Positions 57,467 to 64,000 of a stretch of DNA of 64,000 nt are shown here, piece after piece. The notes under the pieces were generated by a model that saw only the letters and a list, made by a program, of their open reading frames with translations, had not been told where the DNA came from and made no database searches. A program made the translations under genes and the position numbers. Origin of the DNA: Thermanaeromonas sp. C210 (GTDB lineage: Bacteria; Bacillota; DSM-521; Neomoorellales; Neomoorellaceae); assembly GCF_013167955.1 (NCBI RefSeq), contig NZ_BLWF01000001.1:558001-622000 (forward strand), written 5' to 3'. The first letter of the stretch is position 1. The number at the start of each line of letters is the position of its first letter.

Positions 57467-58582
57467 ATGCAAGAGCTGTTGATGGGGTTGACGGGACTTA
57501 CACCCCAGCAGGTTATCATGTTTGTCATCGGGGGCATATTGATCTACCTGGCCATAGCCAAAGACTACGAGCCCCTGCTTCTTCTGCCCATGGGCTTTGG
57601 GGCCATCCTCACCAACATTCCCTTTTCGTCGGCCGTGGGCGAAGAAGGGTTCTTGACCATTCTACTGCATGCAGGCATAATCACCGAACTGTTTCCCATC
57701 CTGATCTTCATAGCCGTAGGGGCCATGTGCGACTTTACACCGCTGCTCCGCAATCCCCTGATGATGATCTTCGGGGCGGCGGCGCAGTTCGGCATCTTTG
57801 CCACCATAGTACTGGCCGCCCTTTTAGGGTTTGACCTTAAGGAGGCGGCTTCCATAGGGATCATAGGTGCGGCGGACGGCCCCACCACCATCTACGTAGC
57901 CACCAAATTTGCCCAGGAACTCTTGGGTCCCCTTTCCGTAGCCGCCTACTCCTATATGTCTCTAGTACCCATCATCCAGCCGCCGGTAATTAAGCTTTTA
58001 ACCAGCAAGAAGGAGCGGATGATCCGCATGCCCTACCGGGAAGGGAAACCGGTATCCAAGATCGTCCGGATCCTGTTTCCCATTGTCGTTACCATAGTGG
58101 CGGGGATCATCGCTCCCATCAGCGTAGCCCTCATAGGCTCCCTCATGTTCGGGAACCTTTTGCGGGAGGCCGGGGTAGTAGAGCGGCTGGCCAAGGCGGC
58201 CGAGAACGAGCTGGCCAACCTGGTAACCTTGCTTTTGGGAATAACCATTGGCTCGACCATGGAGGCCAGTGCCTTCTTAAATGTGAAGACCCTTATGGTC
58301 ATGGGGCTGGGGCTGGTGGCCTTCATATTTGATACCGCCGGTGGGGTGCTGTTGGCCAAGCTCCTCAACCTTTTCCTAAAGGAGAAGATCAACCCTGCCA
58401 TAGGCGCGTGCGGCATCTCGGCCTTTCCCATGTCCGCCAGGGTTATATCTAAGCTGCTCCTGAAGGACGACCCCAACAACTTCGTTATCATGCACGCCAT
58501 AGGCGCCAATACCTCCGGGCAGATCGGGTCCATTATAGCGGGCGGCCTGGTCCTGGCCCTAGTACCTGCGTTGCTGGGATAA
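57467..58582 (+). CDS. mmdB: Na+-translocating decarboxylase beta subunit (OadB/MmdB/GcdB)
   Basis: A 371-residue membrane protein with about nine helices. It decarboxylates carboxybiotin and exports Na+. The key family segment GAADGPTTIYVATKFA is present (Asp in the pump channel), along with GFGAILTNIPFS and NNFVIMHAIGANTSGQIGS. ATG 57467 follows GAGGTGACC. The gene is separated from the alpha and carrier genes by CaiB and MatC genes, which is not usual for oad, gcd or mmd operons. A tiny OadG-like gene follows. Confidence 0.95.
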   Translation: MQELLMGLTGLTPQQVIMFVIGGILIYLAIAKDYEPLLLLPMGFGAILTNIPFSSAVGEEGFLTILLHAGIITELFPILIFIAVGAMCDFTPLLRNPLMMIFGAAAQFGIFATIVLAALLGFDLKEAASIGIIGAADGPTTIYVATKFAQELLGPLSVAAYSYMSLVPIIQPPVIKLLTSKKERMIRMPYREGKPVSKIVRILFPIVVTIVAGIIAPISVALIGSLMFGNLLREAGVVERLAKAAENELANLVTLLLGITIGSTMEASAFLNVKTLMVMGLGLVAFIFDTAGGVLLAKLLNLFLKEKINPAIGACGISAFPMSARVISKLLLKDDPNNFVIMHAIGANTSGQIGSIIAGGLVLALVPALLG

Positions 58583-58648
58583 TTTAAAGGGAGGGCCAAA
58601 AAGCTAGAGCATACGCCGCCGACTGGGTTCAGGGAGGTGTGATTAAAA

Positions 58649-58789
58649 ATGGGAACTGTAGGACTGGCTCTGGAACTTATGGCTATAGCCCTGCCTACTA
58701 TGTTCGGGGTTATCCTCCTCTTTATGTTGTTAATCAGTGCCCTCACCCGCATCTTCCCCCCAAGGAAAGACACGGGGGAAGGGGAATAA
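58649..58789 (+). CDS. Second, very small OadG-like subunit
   Basis: A 46-residue protein with one long membrane helix (TMFGVILLFMLLISALTRIF) and a charged C-terminus PPRKDTGEGE. It follows the beta subunit by 66 bases behind GGGAGGTGTG. Its shape and position fit a minimal gamma/delta subunit of the Na+-decarboxylase. The longer OadG-like gene lies 4.4 kb upstream. Whether both enter one complex is unknown. Confidence 0.72.
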   Translation: MGTVGLALELMAIALPTMFGVILLFMLLISALTRIFPPRKDTGEGE

Positions 58790-58900
58790 GAGTTTTCTCG
58801 CCGGACCGAGGACTTGGTTCCCTGGGCAGTGGTCGGGAGGGACCCTAGGGGGGTGCCTCCCGTTATGCTTGATTAGGAGGGGCGACAGAGCTTAAAGATC

Positions 58901-59437
58901 ATGCGGATAGCAGTATACCCCGGCGCCTTTGACCCCATTACCCTGGGCCACCTGGATATTCTACGACGCTCCTGCCGATTATTCGACAAGGTGATTGTGG
59001 CCGTGGCCCAGGACCCTCCTAAACAGGCCCTCTTTTCCGCCCGGGAGAGGGTAGAGCTGGTGCAGGCGGCGACCAAAGACCTGGCCCAGGTGGAGGTCAA
59101 GACGTTCCGGGGATTGTTAGTTGAGTTTGCGTCCAGCCAGGGGGCTTGCGCCATTATCCGCGGCCTGCGGGCGGTTTCCGATTTCGAACAAGAGTTCCAA
59201 ATATCGGTGATGAACAAAAAACTGGCCGGCGAAATAGAAACGGTATTCCTCATGGCGGCCACCGAATATTCTTTTTTGAGTTCCCGAGTGGTGCGCCAGG
59301 TGGCTGCTGTAGGAGGGTGTGTCCGGGGCTTAGTGCCGCCGGAGGTGGAAGAAGCTCTGGAGGCGAAGTACGGGAGACCCCCGCAACTCCAGCAACGGCA
59401 GTCTTTTGGCCTTGCCCGAAGGGGAACCCCCGCCTAG
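58901..59437 (+). CDS. coaD: Phosphopantetheine adenylyltransferase CoaD
   Basis: The next-to-last enzyme of coenzyme A synthesis, 178 residues. The T/HxGH motif is PITLGHLDIL, the signature IIRGLRAVSDFEQEFQ is present, and SFLSSRVVRQVA matches the late ISS-like motif. It is about 18 residues longer than usual, with a polar tail (PQLQQRQSFGLARRGTP) that overlaps no domain. ATG 58901 follows AGGAGGGG by a somewhat long gap. Coenzyme A synthesis beside CoA-transferases may be chance. Confidence 0.95.
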   Translation: MRIAVYPGAFDPITLGHLDILRRSCRLFDKVIVAVAQDPPKQALFSARERVELVQAATKDLAQVEVKTFRGLLVEFASSQGACAIIRGLRAVSDFEQEFQISVMNKKLAGEIETVFLMAATEYSFLSSRVVRQVAAVGGCVRGLVPPEVEEALEAKYGRPPQLQQRQSFGLARRGTPA

Positions 59438-59480
59438 GACTGGGCCCCAATATCCGGAATACGTGAGGGGGAGAAGGAGC

Positions 59481-60398
59481 ATGGCCGAGCTGGTAGGTAC
59501 CTGCCAGGAAGGCGAGCTGTACCTCATAGAGTTGCGCCTGGAACGGGAGGGTTTCAGGAAATTCCTCAGTTCCTGGTTGCTGAGGACTGGTAGCGGTCAA
59601 TTTCTGATCGATACTGGCCCGGCGGCCGTGCTGCCGCAGCTGCTGGATGGCATCAAGGAATTGGGCGTGAACCGGGTAGATGCCATCCTTTTAACCCATA
59701 TCCATTTGGACCATGCCGGGGCTGTAGGGGACCTCGTGGAGTGTTTCCCTGAAGCCCGCGTCCTAGCCCATCCCAAGGCCCGGCGCCATTTAGAGGACCC
59801 TGCGCGCCTGTGGGAAGGCAGTGTGGAAGTGCTGGGCGACCTTGCCCACCTCTATGGCCCCCTAAAGCCGGTACCAAGGGAGAAGTTAATAGGGGGGGTA
59901 CCGGGGATAAGGATGATCGAGACCCCCGGCCATTCCCCCCACCACGCCAGTTTCCTTTGGGGGGAATATATTTTTGCCGGGGAGGCTGCAGGGGTGTATC
60001 TGGATCTGGGAGACGCCTATTATCTGCGGCCGGCTACTCCCCCGAAGTTCTTCCTGCAACGGACCTTGGCTTCCCTGGACACCCTCTTAGATCTGGCGGG
60101 TGACGAAAGCATCCTTTGTTTTGGCCACTTTGGCTGGGCGCGGGGTGCCAAGGGAATCCTTGAACTGGCCCGCCAGCAGCTATGTCGCTGGGAACAAATC
60201 ATCGCCGCGGTCGGCCAACGCCTGGAGGTCCGGGAGGAAGGGGAATTCCTGAGCCTTCTCCGGGAGGAAGTACTGCGCCGGGACCCCTTGCTCCAGGGCT
60301 TTTTCCGGCTGGAACCCGATATTCAACAGAGGGAGAAGTACTTTTTGGATAACAGCCTGAAGGGTTATATGGACTACCTGTCCCTCGGTCCGTTTTGA
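59481..60398 (+). CDS. MBL-fold metallohydrolase
   Basis: A 305-residue metallo-beta-lactamase-fold hydrolase. The metal motif is LLTHIHLDHAG (HxHxDH), with further ligands in ETPGHSPHHAS and CFGHFG. The substrate is unknown. The frame opens at 59406 inside coaD, but ATG 59481 behind GGAGAAGGAG is clearly better. It follows coaD by 43 bases and precedes cobO by 60. Confidence 0.87.
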   Translation: MAELVGTCQEGELYLIELRLEREGFRKFLSSWLLRTGSGQFLIDTGPAAVLPQLLDGIKELGVNRVDAILLTHIHLDHAGAVGDLVECFPEARVLAHPKARRHLEDPARLWEGSVEVLGDLAHLYGPLKPVPREKLIGGVPGIRMIETPGHSPHHASFLWGEYIFAGEAAGVYLDLGDAYYLRPATPPKFFLQRTLASLDTLLDLAGDESILCFGHFGWARGAKGILELARQQLCRWEQIIAAVGQRLEVREEGEFLSLLREEVLRRDPLLQGFFRLEPDIQQREKYFLDNSLKGYMDYLSLGPF

Positions 60399-60458
60399 GG
60401 GCGGGTGTGCTGGCCGGTGACCGGGGCCGGGTAATATCGGGCGACGGGAGGCGAGGAA

Positions 60459-60980
60459 ATGCGCAGAGGGCTGATAATGGTCTACACTGGCGACGGCAAG
60501 GGAAAAACCACCGCTGCGTTGGGGCTGGCCTTGAGGGCCGTAGGTCAGGGGCAGCGGGTACTCATAATCCAGTTCATGAAGGGCAGCCCCCAATACGGGG
60601 AGATCAAAGCAGCTGCCTACTTGCCCGGTTTGACCGTGGTGCAGAAGGGCCTTCCTACCTTTGTGAAGAAAGGGGATCCGGCACCCGAAGACGTAAGGCT
60701 GGCCAGGGAAGGGCTGGAGTTGGCTAAGGAGGCCATAACGTCGGGAGAGTACGACCTTGTTATTCTGGATGAGATCAATGTCGCAGTTGATTATGGCCTT
60801 TTAAGGGAAGAAGATGTGCTGGTGTTAATGGCGAGTAAGCCTGAAAGGGTGAACCTGGTCCTCACGGGACGTTATGCGTCGGCCGGGATCGTGGAAAGGG
60901 CCGACATGGTTAGCGAGGTGAGGGAGGTCAAACACCACTTCCGCCAGGGCATACCGTCTCAAGCCGGCATTGAATATTGA
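60459..60980 (+). CDS. cobO: Corrinoid adenosyltransferase CobO/BtuR family
   Basis: A 173-residue ATP:cob(I)alamin adenosyltransferase of the CobA/CobO/BtuR type. The P-loop GDGKGKTTAALGLALRAVG is at about residues 11-29, with QFMKGSPQYGE and the Walker B-like LVILDEINVAV. It makes adenosylcobalamin, the cofactor of the mutase upstream, so its location is functionally sensible. ATG 60459 follows GGGAGGCGAGG. The distal LTGRYASAGIVERADMVSEV is also typical. Confidence 0.95.
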   Translation: MRRGLIMVYTGDGKGKTTAALGLALRAVGQGQRVLIIQFMKGSPQYGEIKAAAYLPGLTVVQKGLPTFVKKGDPAPEDVRLAREGLELAKEAITSGEYDLVILDEINVAVDYGLLREEDVLVLMASKPERVNLVLTGRYASAGIVERADMVSEVREVKHHFRQGIPSQAGIEY

Positions 60981-61062
60981 AGCACCCATGCTGAGGAAGT
61001 GCGCGGGAGAGTCGGCGCGTCGGCGCAGCGGTGGGTGTTGGAGGGAGAAGGGATTTTTTCTT

Positions 61063-61125
61063 ATGCGGCGAATTAAATATATAAGCGTACCCAATAAAGC
61101 AGCCACTTTACTTGCCGGAGGATAA
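61063..61125 (+). CDS. Possible 20-residue leader peptide before the fumarate reductase operon
   Basis: ATG 61063 to TAA 61125 encodes MRRIKYISVPNKAATLLAGG. TGGAGGGAGAAGGG upstream is a fair ribosome binding site, though the spacing is long. A terminator-like hairpin follows about 40 bases later and then the frd/sdh operon, the layout of a leader peptide. I recognise no family and coding is uncertain. Confidence 0.35.
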   Translation: MRRIKYISVPNKAATLLAGG

Positions 61126-61158
61126 ATCAGCTTTGTCCTCGGGGGAGCAAGTAAGGCC

Positions 61159-61210
61159 TGGTGTATAGGACGGCCCCTAGCGCGGTCCTGTATGCCGGGC
61201 TTTTTGTTTA
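61159..61210 (+). terminator. Terminator or attenuator before the fumarate reductase operon
   Basis: A long stem pairs GCCTGGTGTATAGGAC with GTCCTGTATGCCGGGC, with G-U pairs and small mismatches, and is followed by TTTTTG. It could end the cobO transcript or attenuate the operon that begins 60 bases later. Confidence 0.75.
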
Positions 61211-61267
61211 GGGAAGGCAGCGCCCTAGAAGGGGGGCCCACGTGAAGGGAGGGTATTGTGGTAGGGT

Positions 61268-62983
61268 ATGAGAATAGTGGAACACGACCTCGTCATCCTC
61301 GGAGGGGGCCTTGCCGGGCTCAGGGCGGCCATTGAGGCGGCCAGGGTGAGCCGGGGTGAACTCGATATAGCCGTAGTGGCCAAGACCCAGCTGGTGCGGC
61401 CCCATTCGGTCTGTGCAGAGGGTGGGACAGCGGCGGCTATGAGGCCCGAGGAAGGGGATAGCCTGGAACTCCACGCCTGGGATACGGTTAAGGGCAGCGA
61501 TTTCCTGGCCGATCAGGATGCGGTGGAGCTTTTTGTAAGAACCATACCGCAAGAAATATTGCAGCTTGAACACTGGGGCATACCCTGGGCGAGGAGAGAG
61601 GACGGGAGGATCGCCCAGCGTCCCTTTGGAGGCCATACCTTTCCCCGCGCCGTATTTGCCGCCGACAAGACGGGCTTCTTCGAGGTGCATACGCTGTACG
61701 ATACCCTGCTCAAATATCCCCGGGTGACGAGGTACGAAGAGTGCACGGCCACTTCCTTGCTAGTGGAAGGAGGTCAATACCGCGGATTCACGGCCGTAGA
61801 CCTAAAAAGCGGGGAGTTTCTGGCCTTCCGGTCCAAAGCCCTGATTATTGCCACGGGAGGAGCCTGCCGCATATACGGCTTTACTACTTACTCCCACACG
61901 GTGACCGGAGATGGCATGGCCATAGCCTACCGGGCGGGGTTGCCATTAAAGGATATGGAATTCGTACAATTTCACCCCACGGGGCTGGTGCCTTCGGGCA
62001 TTCTCATTACCGAAGCCGCTCGGGGCGAGGGGGGTTATCTGGTCAATAATCTGGGCGAAAGATTCATGCAGAAATACGCCGAAAAGATGATGGAACTGGC
62101 TCCCAGGGACATTGTATCCCGTTCGGAGATGTTGGAGATCGAGGCGGGTCGCGGCTTCCAGGGACCCCAGGGGCTGGATTACGTGCACTTAGATTTAAGA
62201 CATTTGGGACGGCACAAGATAAATGAAAGGTTGCCTCTAATAAGGGAAGTAGCCATAAAGTTTGCCGGCCTCGACCCCATAGAGCAGCCGATTCCCGTAC
62301 GTCCCGTGGCCCATTATTCCATGGGTGGCATCCATGTTGACATAGAGGGCGCTGCCCCTGTACCCGGTATCTGGGCGGCCGGTGAAGTAGCCTGTGTGTC
62401 CCTCCACGGTGCCAACCGGCTGGGGACTAACTCTACTGCCGAGTGCTTGGTGTGGGGAGCCATTACCGGCAAGAAGGCAGCCCTATATGCCATGGAGGAA
62501 CGAAAGTTACCTGAGCTGCCGGTGGAGAAGGCTCGCGATGAGGAGAATCGCGTAATGGAGAAAATACTCAATCGTCAAGGGGACGAAAACCTTTACACCA
62601 TAAGGCGCGAATTGCGGGAAGTTATGGATGCCAACGTAGGAGTGTTCCGGACCGGGGAGGGCTTGGCCAAGGCCTTAAAGCGGATAAAGGAACTGCAAGA
62701 GCGCTTCCACAGGTGCGGGCTAAAGGATCGCAGCCGGATATATAACACAGATCTGGTGTCGTACCTAGAACTGGAGAATATGCTGGAGCTGGCCGAGGTG
62801 ATAACCGCCGGGGCCCTGGCCCGGGAAGAATCGCGCGGCGGCCATGCCAGGCGAGACTTCCCCCAGAGGGATGATAAGAACTGGCTTAAGCATACCCTGG
62901 CCTACTACACGCCTTCCGGGCCAAAACTGGAGTACATTCCGGTGAACATAACCATCTGGGAGCCTACGGAAAGAAAATATTAA
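61268..62983 (+). CDS. Fumarate reductase / succinate dehydrogenase flavoprotein subunit
   Basis: A 571-residue flavoprotein that interconverts fumarate and succinate. The FAD-binding start is LVILGGGLAGLRAAIEAAR, the covalent-FAD histidine is probably the His in RPHSVCAEGGTAAA, and the catalytic area has EFVQFHPTGL and TEAARGEGGYLVN. GAANRLGTNS-like HGANRLGTNSTAECLVWG is present. The direction cannot be read from sequence. In an anaerobe with a succinate-decarboxylation locus, fumarate reduction is more likely. The order A-C-D-B with two small membrane subunits is seen downstream. Confidence 0.93.
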   Translation: MRIVEHDLVILGGGLAGLRAAIEAARVSRGELDIAVVAKTQLVRPHSVCAEGGTAAAMRPEEGDSLELHAWDTVKGSDFLADQDAVELFVRTIPQEILQLEHWGIPWARREDGRIAQRPFGGHTFPRAVFAADKTGFFEVHTLYDTLLKYPRVTRYEECTATSLLVEGGQYRGFTAVDLKSGEFLAFRSKALIIATGGACRIYGFTTYSHTVTGDGMAIAYRAGLPLKDMEFVQFHPTGLVPSGILITEAARGEGGYLVNNLGERFMQKYAEKMMELAPRDIVSRSEMLEIEAGRGFQGPQGLDYVHLDLRHLGRHKINERLPLIREVAIKFAGLDPIEQPIPVRPVAHYSMGGIHVDIEGAAPVPGIWAAGEVACVSLHGANRLGTNSTAECLVWGAITGKKAALYAMEERKLPELPVEKARDEENRVMEKILNRQGDENLYTIRRELREVMDANVGVFRTGEGLAKALKRIKELQERFHRCGLKDRSRIYNTDLVSYLELENMLELAEVITAGALAREESRGGHARRDFPQRDDKNWLKHTLAYYTPSGPKLEYIPVNITIWEPTERKY

Positions 62984-63013
62984 GGGGGACACCCGTTACA
63001 GGAGGTGAGCACA

Positions 63014-63439
63014 GTGCGGCGGTATAATAACCGGCTGGGGATAAGAGGCTGGATTTATGCGGGGAACTATGGTTTAGAGCGTTACCTTTACTTCCTGCAC
63101 CGTATAAGCGGGTTGGGCTTAATCCTTTACCTTCTGCTGCATATTGGCGTAACCTCGGCCAGGATATACGGTGGTGCCGCCTGGGAACAGACCATGTCCC
63201 TCCTTTCGGGCCCGGCCTTCAAGCTGGGCGAGTATGTTCTCATGGCGGGAGCCATATTCCATGCCGCCAACGGATTGCGCCTTATCATTACGGAACTGGG
63301 GATGTGCATCGGGACGCCCGGGCGCCAGGAATACCCTTATGTCTCCTCGGTAAGGAAACAACGCCCCCTGATGATTTTAATAATGATTGTAATCGCCGTC
63401 CTGCTGCTCCTGAGCGGGGTGGACTTCTTTCTCGTGTAG
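63014..63439 (+). CDS. Succinate dehydrogenase/fumarate reductase cytochrome b membrane subunit
   Basis: A 141-residue membrane anchor. Three helices are predicted, with RYLYFLHRISGLGLILYLLLHIGV near the start, where the conserved SGLGL and histidines fit haem b and quinone sites, and IFHAANGLRLIITELG later. It matches the SdhC-type family. GTG 63014 is preferred to GTG 63005, because AGGAGGTGA (63000-63008) is its ribosome binding site. It is followed 12 bases later by the second membrane subunit. Confidence 0.88.
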   Translation: MRRYNNRLGIRGWIYAGNYGLERYLYFLHRISGLGLILYLLLHIGVTSARIYGGAAWEQTMSLLSGPAFKLGEYVLMAGAIFHAANGLRLIITELGMCIGTPGRQEYPYVSSVRKQRPLMILIMIVIAVLLLLSGVDFFLV

Positions 63440-63451
63440 GAGGGGAGATCC

Positions 63452-63820
63452 TTGCGGGAGTCACGTTACTGGATACTTTCCCTAGTAGCTGCCGCGTGCC
63501 TGGTCGTTCTTTTGGGTACCCATCTCTTCCTCATGCATCTGGATACTTTGCTGGCTTACCTGGGGATGGCGAATCCTGACCCCCTAGACTATAGCGCGGT
63601 TATGGCCAGGGGGAGAAGTGGGGGCTGGGTGGGGGCCTACATCCTGCTCTTGGCCTTCAGCCTTTATCACGGGCTATATGGTCTTCGCTCTGTTCTCAGT
63701 GAAGTTGTGAGTCCGCCCGGGCAGCGAATGCTTACCTGGGCCGTAATCGCCGTTGGATTTATTGCTTTTACTTGGGGGACCTATGTGGTTATCAAGTCCA
63801 GCCTCATGGGGGGAGTATAA
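63452..63820 (+). CDS. Second membrane anchor subunit (SdhD-like)
   Basis: A 122-residue protein with three membrane helices and histidines in LGTHLFLMHLD and LYHGLYGLRSVL, the latter a typical haem/quinone SdhD motif. It pairs with the preceding cytochrome subunit as the quinone-reactive anchor. TTG 63452 follows AGGAGGGGAGA. The FeS subunit gene begins directly at its stop. Confidence 0.85.
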   Translation: MRESRYWILSLVAAACLVVLLGTHLFLMHLDTLLAYLGMANPDPLDYSAVMARGRSGGWVGAYILLLAFSLYHGLYGLRSVLSEVVSPPGQRMLTWAVIAVGFIAFTWGTYVVIKSSLMGGV

Positions 63821-64000
63821 TTGGCTGTCTTCAAAATACAGCGGTATGACCCTGAAAAAGACGGTAGGCCTTATTTCCAAACCTATGAAGTACCCGTAGA
63901 GCAGGGCATGAGCATTTTAGATTGCCTATTTTACATTAAAGAGCGATTGGACGCTACTTTAAGTTTCCGGGCCTCCTGCCGGATGGGTATATGCGGCTCC
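63821..64000 (+). CDS. Succinate dehydrogenase/fumarate reductase iron-sulfur subunit, partial
   Basis: The first 60 residues of the SdhB/FrdB protein, cut by the window end. The 2Fe-2S domain is under way with VFKIQRYDPEKDGRPY and SFRASCRMGICGS, whose cysteines begin the cluster motif. TTG 63821 follows GGGGGGAG. The rest lies beyond base 64000. Confidence 0.88.
   Translation, partial: MAVFKIQRYDPEKDGRPYFQTYEVPVEQGMSILDCLFYIKERLDATLSFRASCRMGICGS

Overview
The window looks like about 64 kb of chromosome from an anaerobic, probably thermophilic clostridial Firmicute of the Moorella/Thermanaeromonas kind. That placement is an inference from GC-rich coding, GGAGG-type ribosome binding sites with many GTG/TTG starts, a his operon end, pcrA-ligA, gatCAB, a SAM-I riboswitch, a tetrathionate-reductase-like molybdoenzyme, selenium-dependent molybdenum hydroxylase maturation genes and a Na+-pumping decarboxylase locus. 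I saw no rRNA, tRNA, CRISPR array, transposase or replication origin.

Layout. 1-1550: end of the histidine operon (hisA-hisF-hisIE). 1.6-8.2 kb: a chemoreceptor with an unusual C-terminal sensor, a small unknown protein, pcrA and ligA. 8.3-11.2 kb: DUF169 protein, UPF0251 DNA-binding protein, HAD hydrolase and a cysteine desulfurase-like enzyme. 11.3-11.9 kb: a fluoride riboswitch with its terminator, followed by a broken cation/proton antiporter gene. 12.0-20.3 kb: a PhnD-like binding lipoprotein, histidine kinase and response regulator, then an FeS subunit, NrfD-type membrane subunit and Tat-exported molybdopterin catalytic subunit, closely resembling a ttrSR-ttrBCA module. 20.4-21.3 kb: Hsp20 and a DUF1540 protein.

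21.4-32.2 kb is a sulfur amino-acid region. A SAM-I riboswitch faces a decayed cystathionine gamma-synthase/lyase gene. A methionine ABC transporter (metN-metI on the minus strand, metQ divergent) and a B3/4-domain protein follow. Then come yezD and, divergent, a YeiH-type transporter behind a strong promoter and attenuator. The last part is a ThiF-like gene (frameshifted), a siroheme sulfite-reductase-like protein, TusA, a ThiS-like carrier and an M20 amidohydrolase. 32.3-37.7 kb: a copper ATPase with a CsoR-type operator, a non-coding GC-rich stretch and a second chemoreceptor. 37.8-41.8 kb: gatC-gatA-gatB and a HAD phosphatase. 41.7-45.7 kb: XdhC, a separate CoxI domain, an XRE-cupin regulator, a YqeC-MocA fusion and YqeB.

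46-64 kb carries the most coherent physiology. Two DUF3870 paralogues, each behind its own promoter and leader, precede a class I CoA-transferase, both methylmalonyl-CoA mutase subunits, MeaB, epimerase, a decarboxylase carboxyltransferase, an OadG-like subunit, a biotin carrier, a class III CoA-transferase, a dicarboxylate/malonate carrier, a Na+-pumping beta subunit and a second tiny OadG-like subunit. After coaD, an MBL-fold hydrolase and a cobalamin adenosyltransferase comes a fumarate reductase/succinate dehydrogenase operon cut by the window end. Together these could convert fumarate to succinate, succinyl-CoA, methylmalonyl-CoA and propionyl-CoA, with the decarboxylation pumping Na+.
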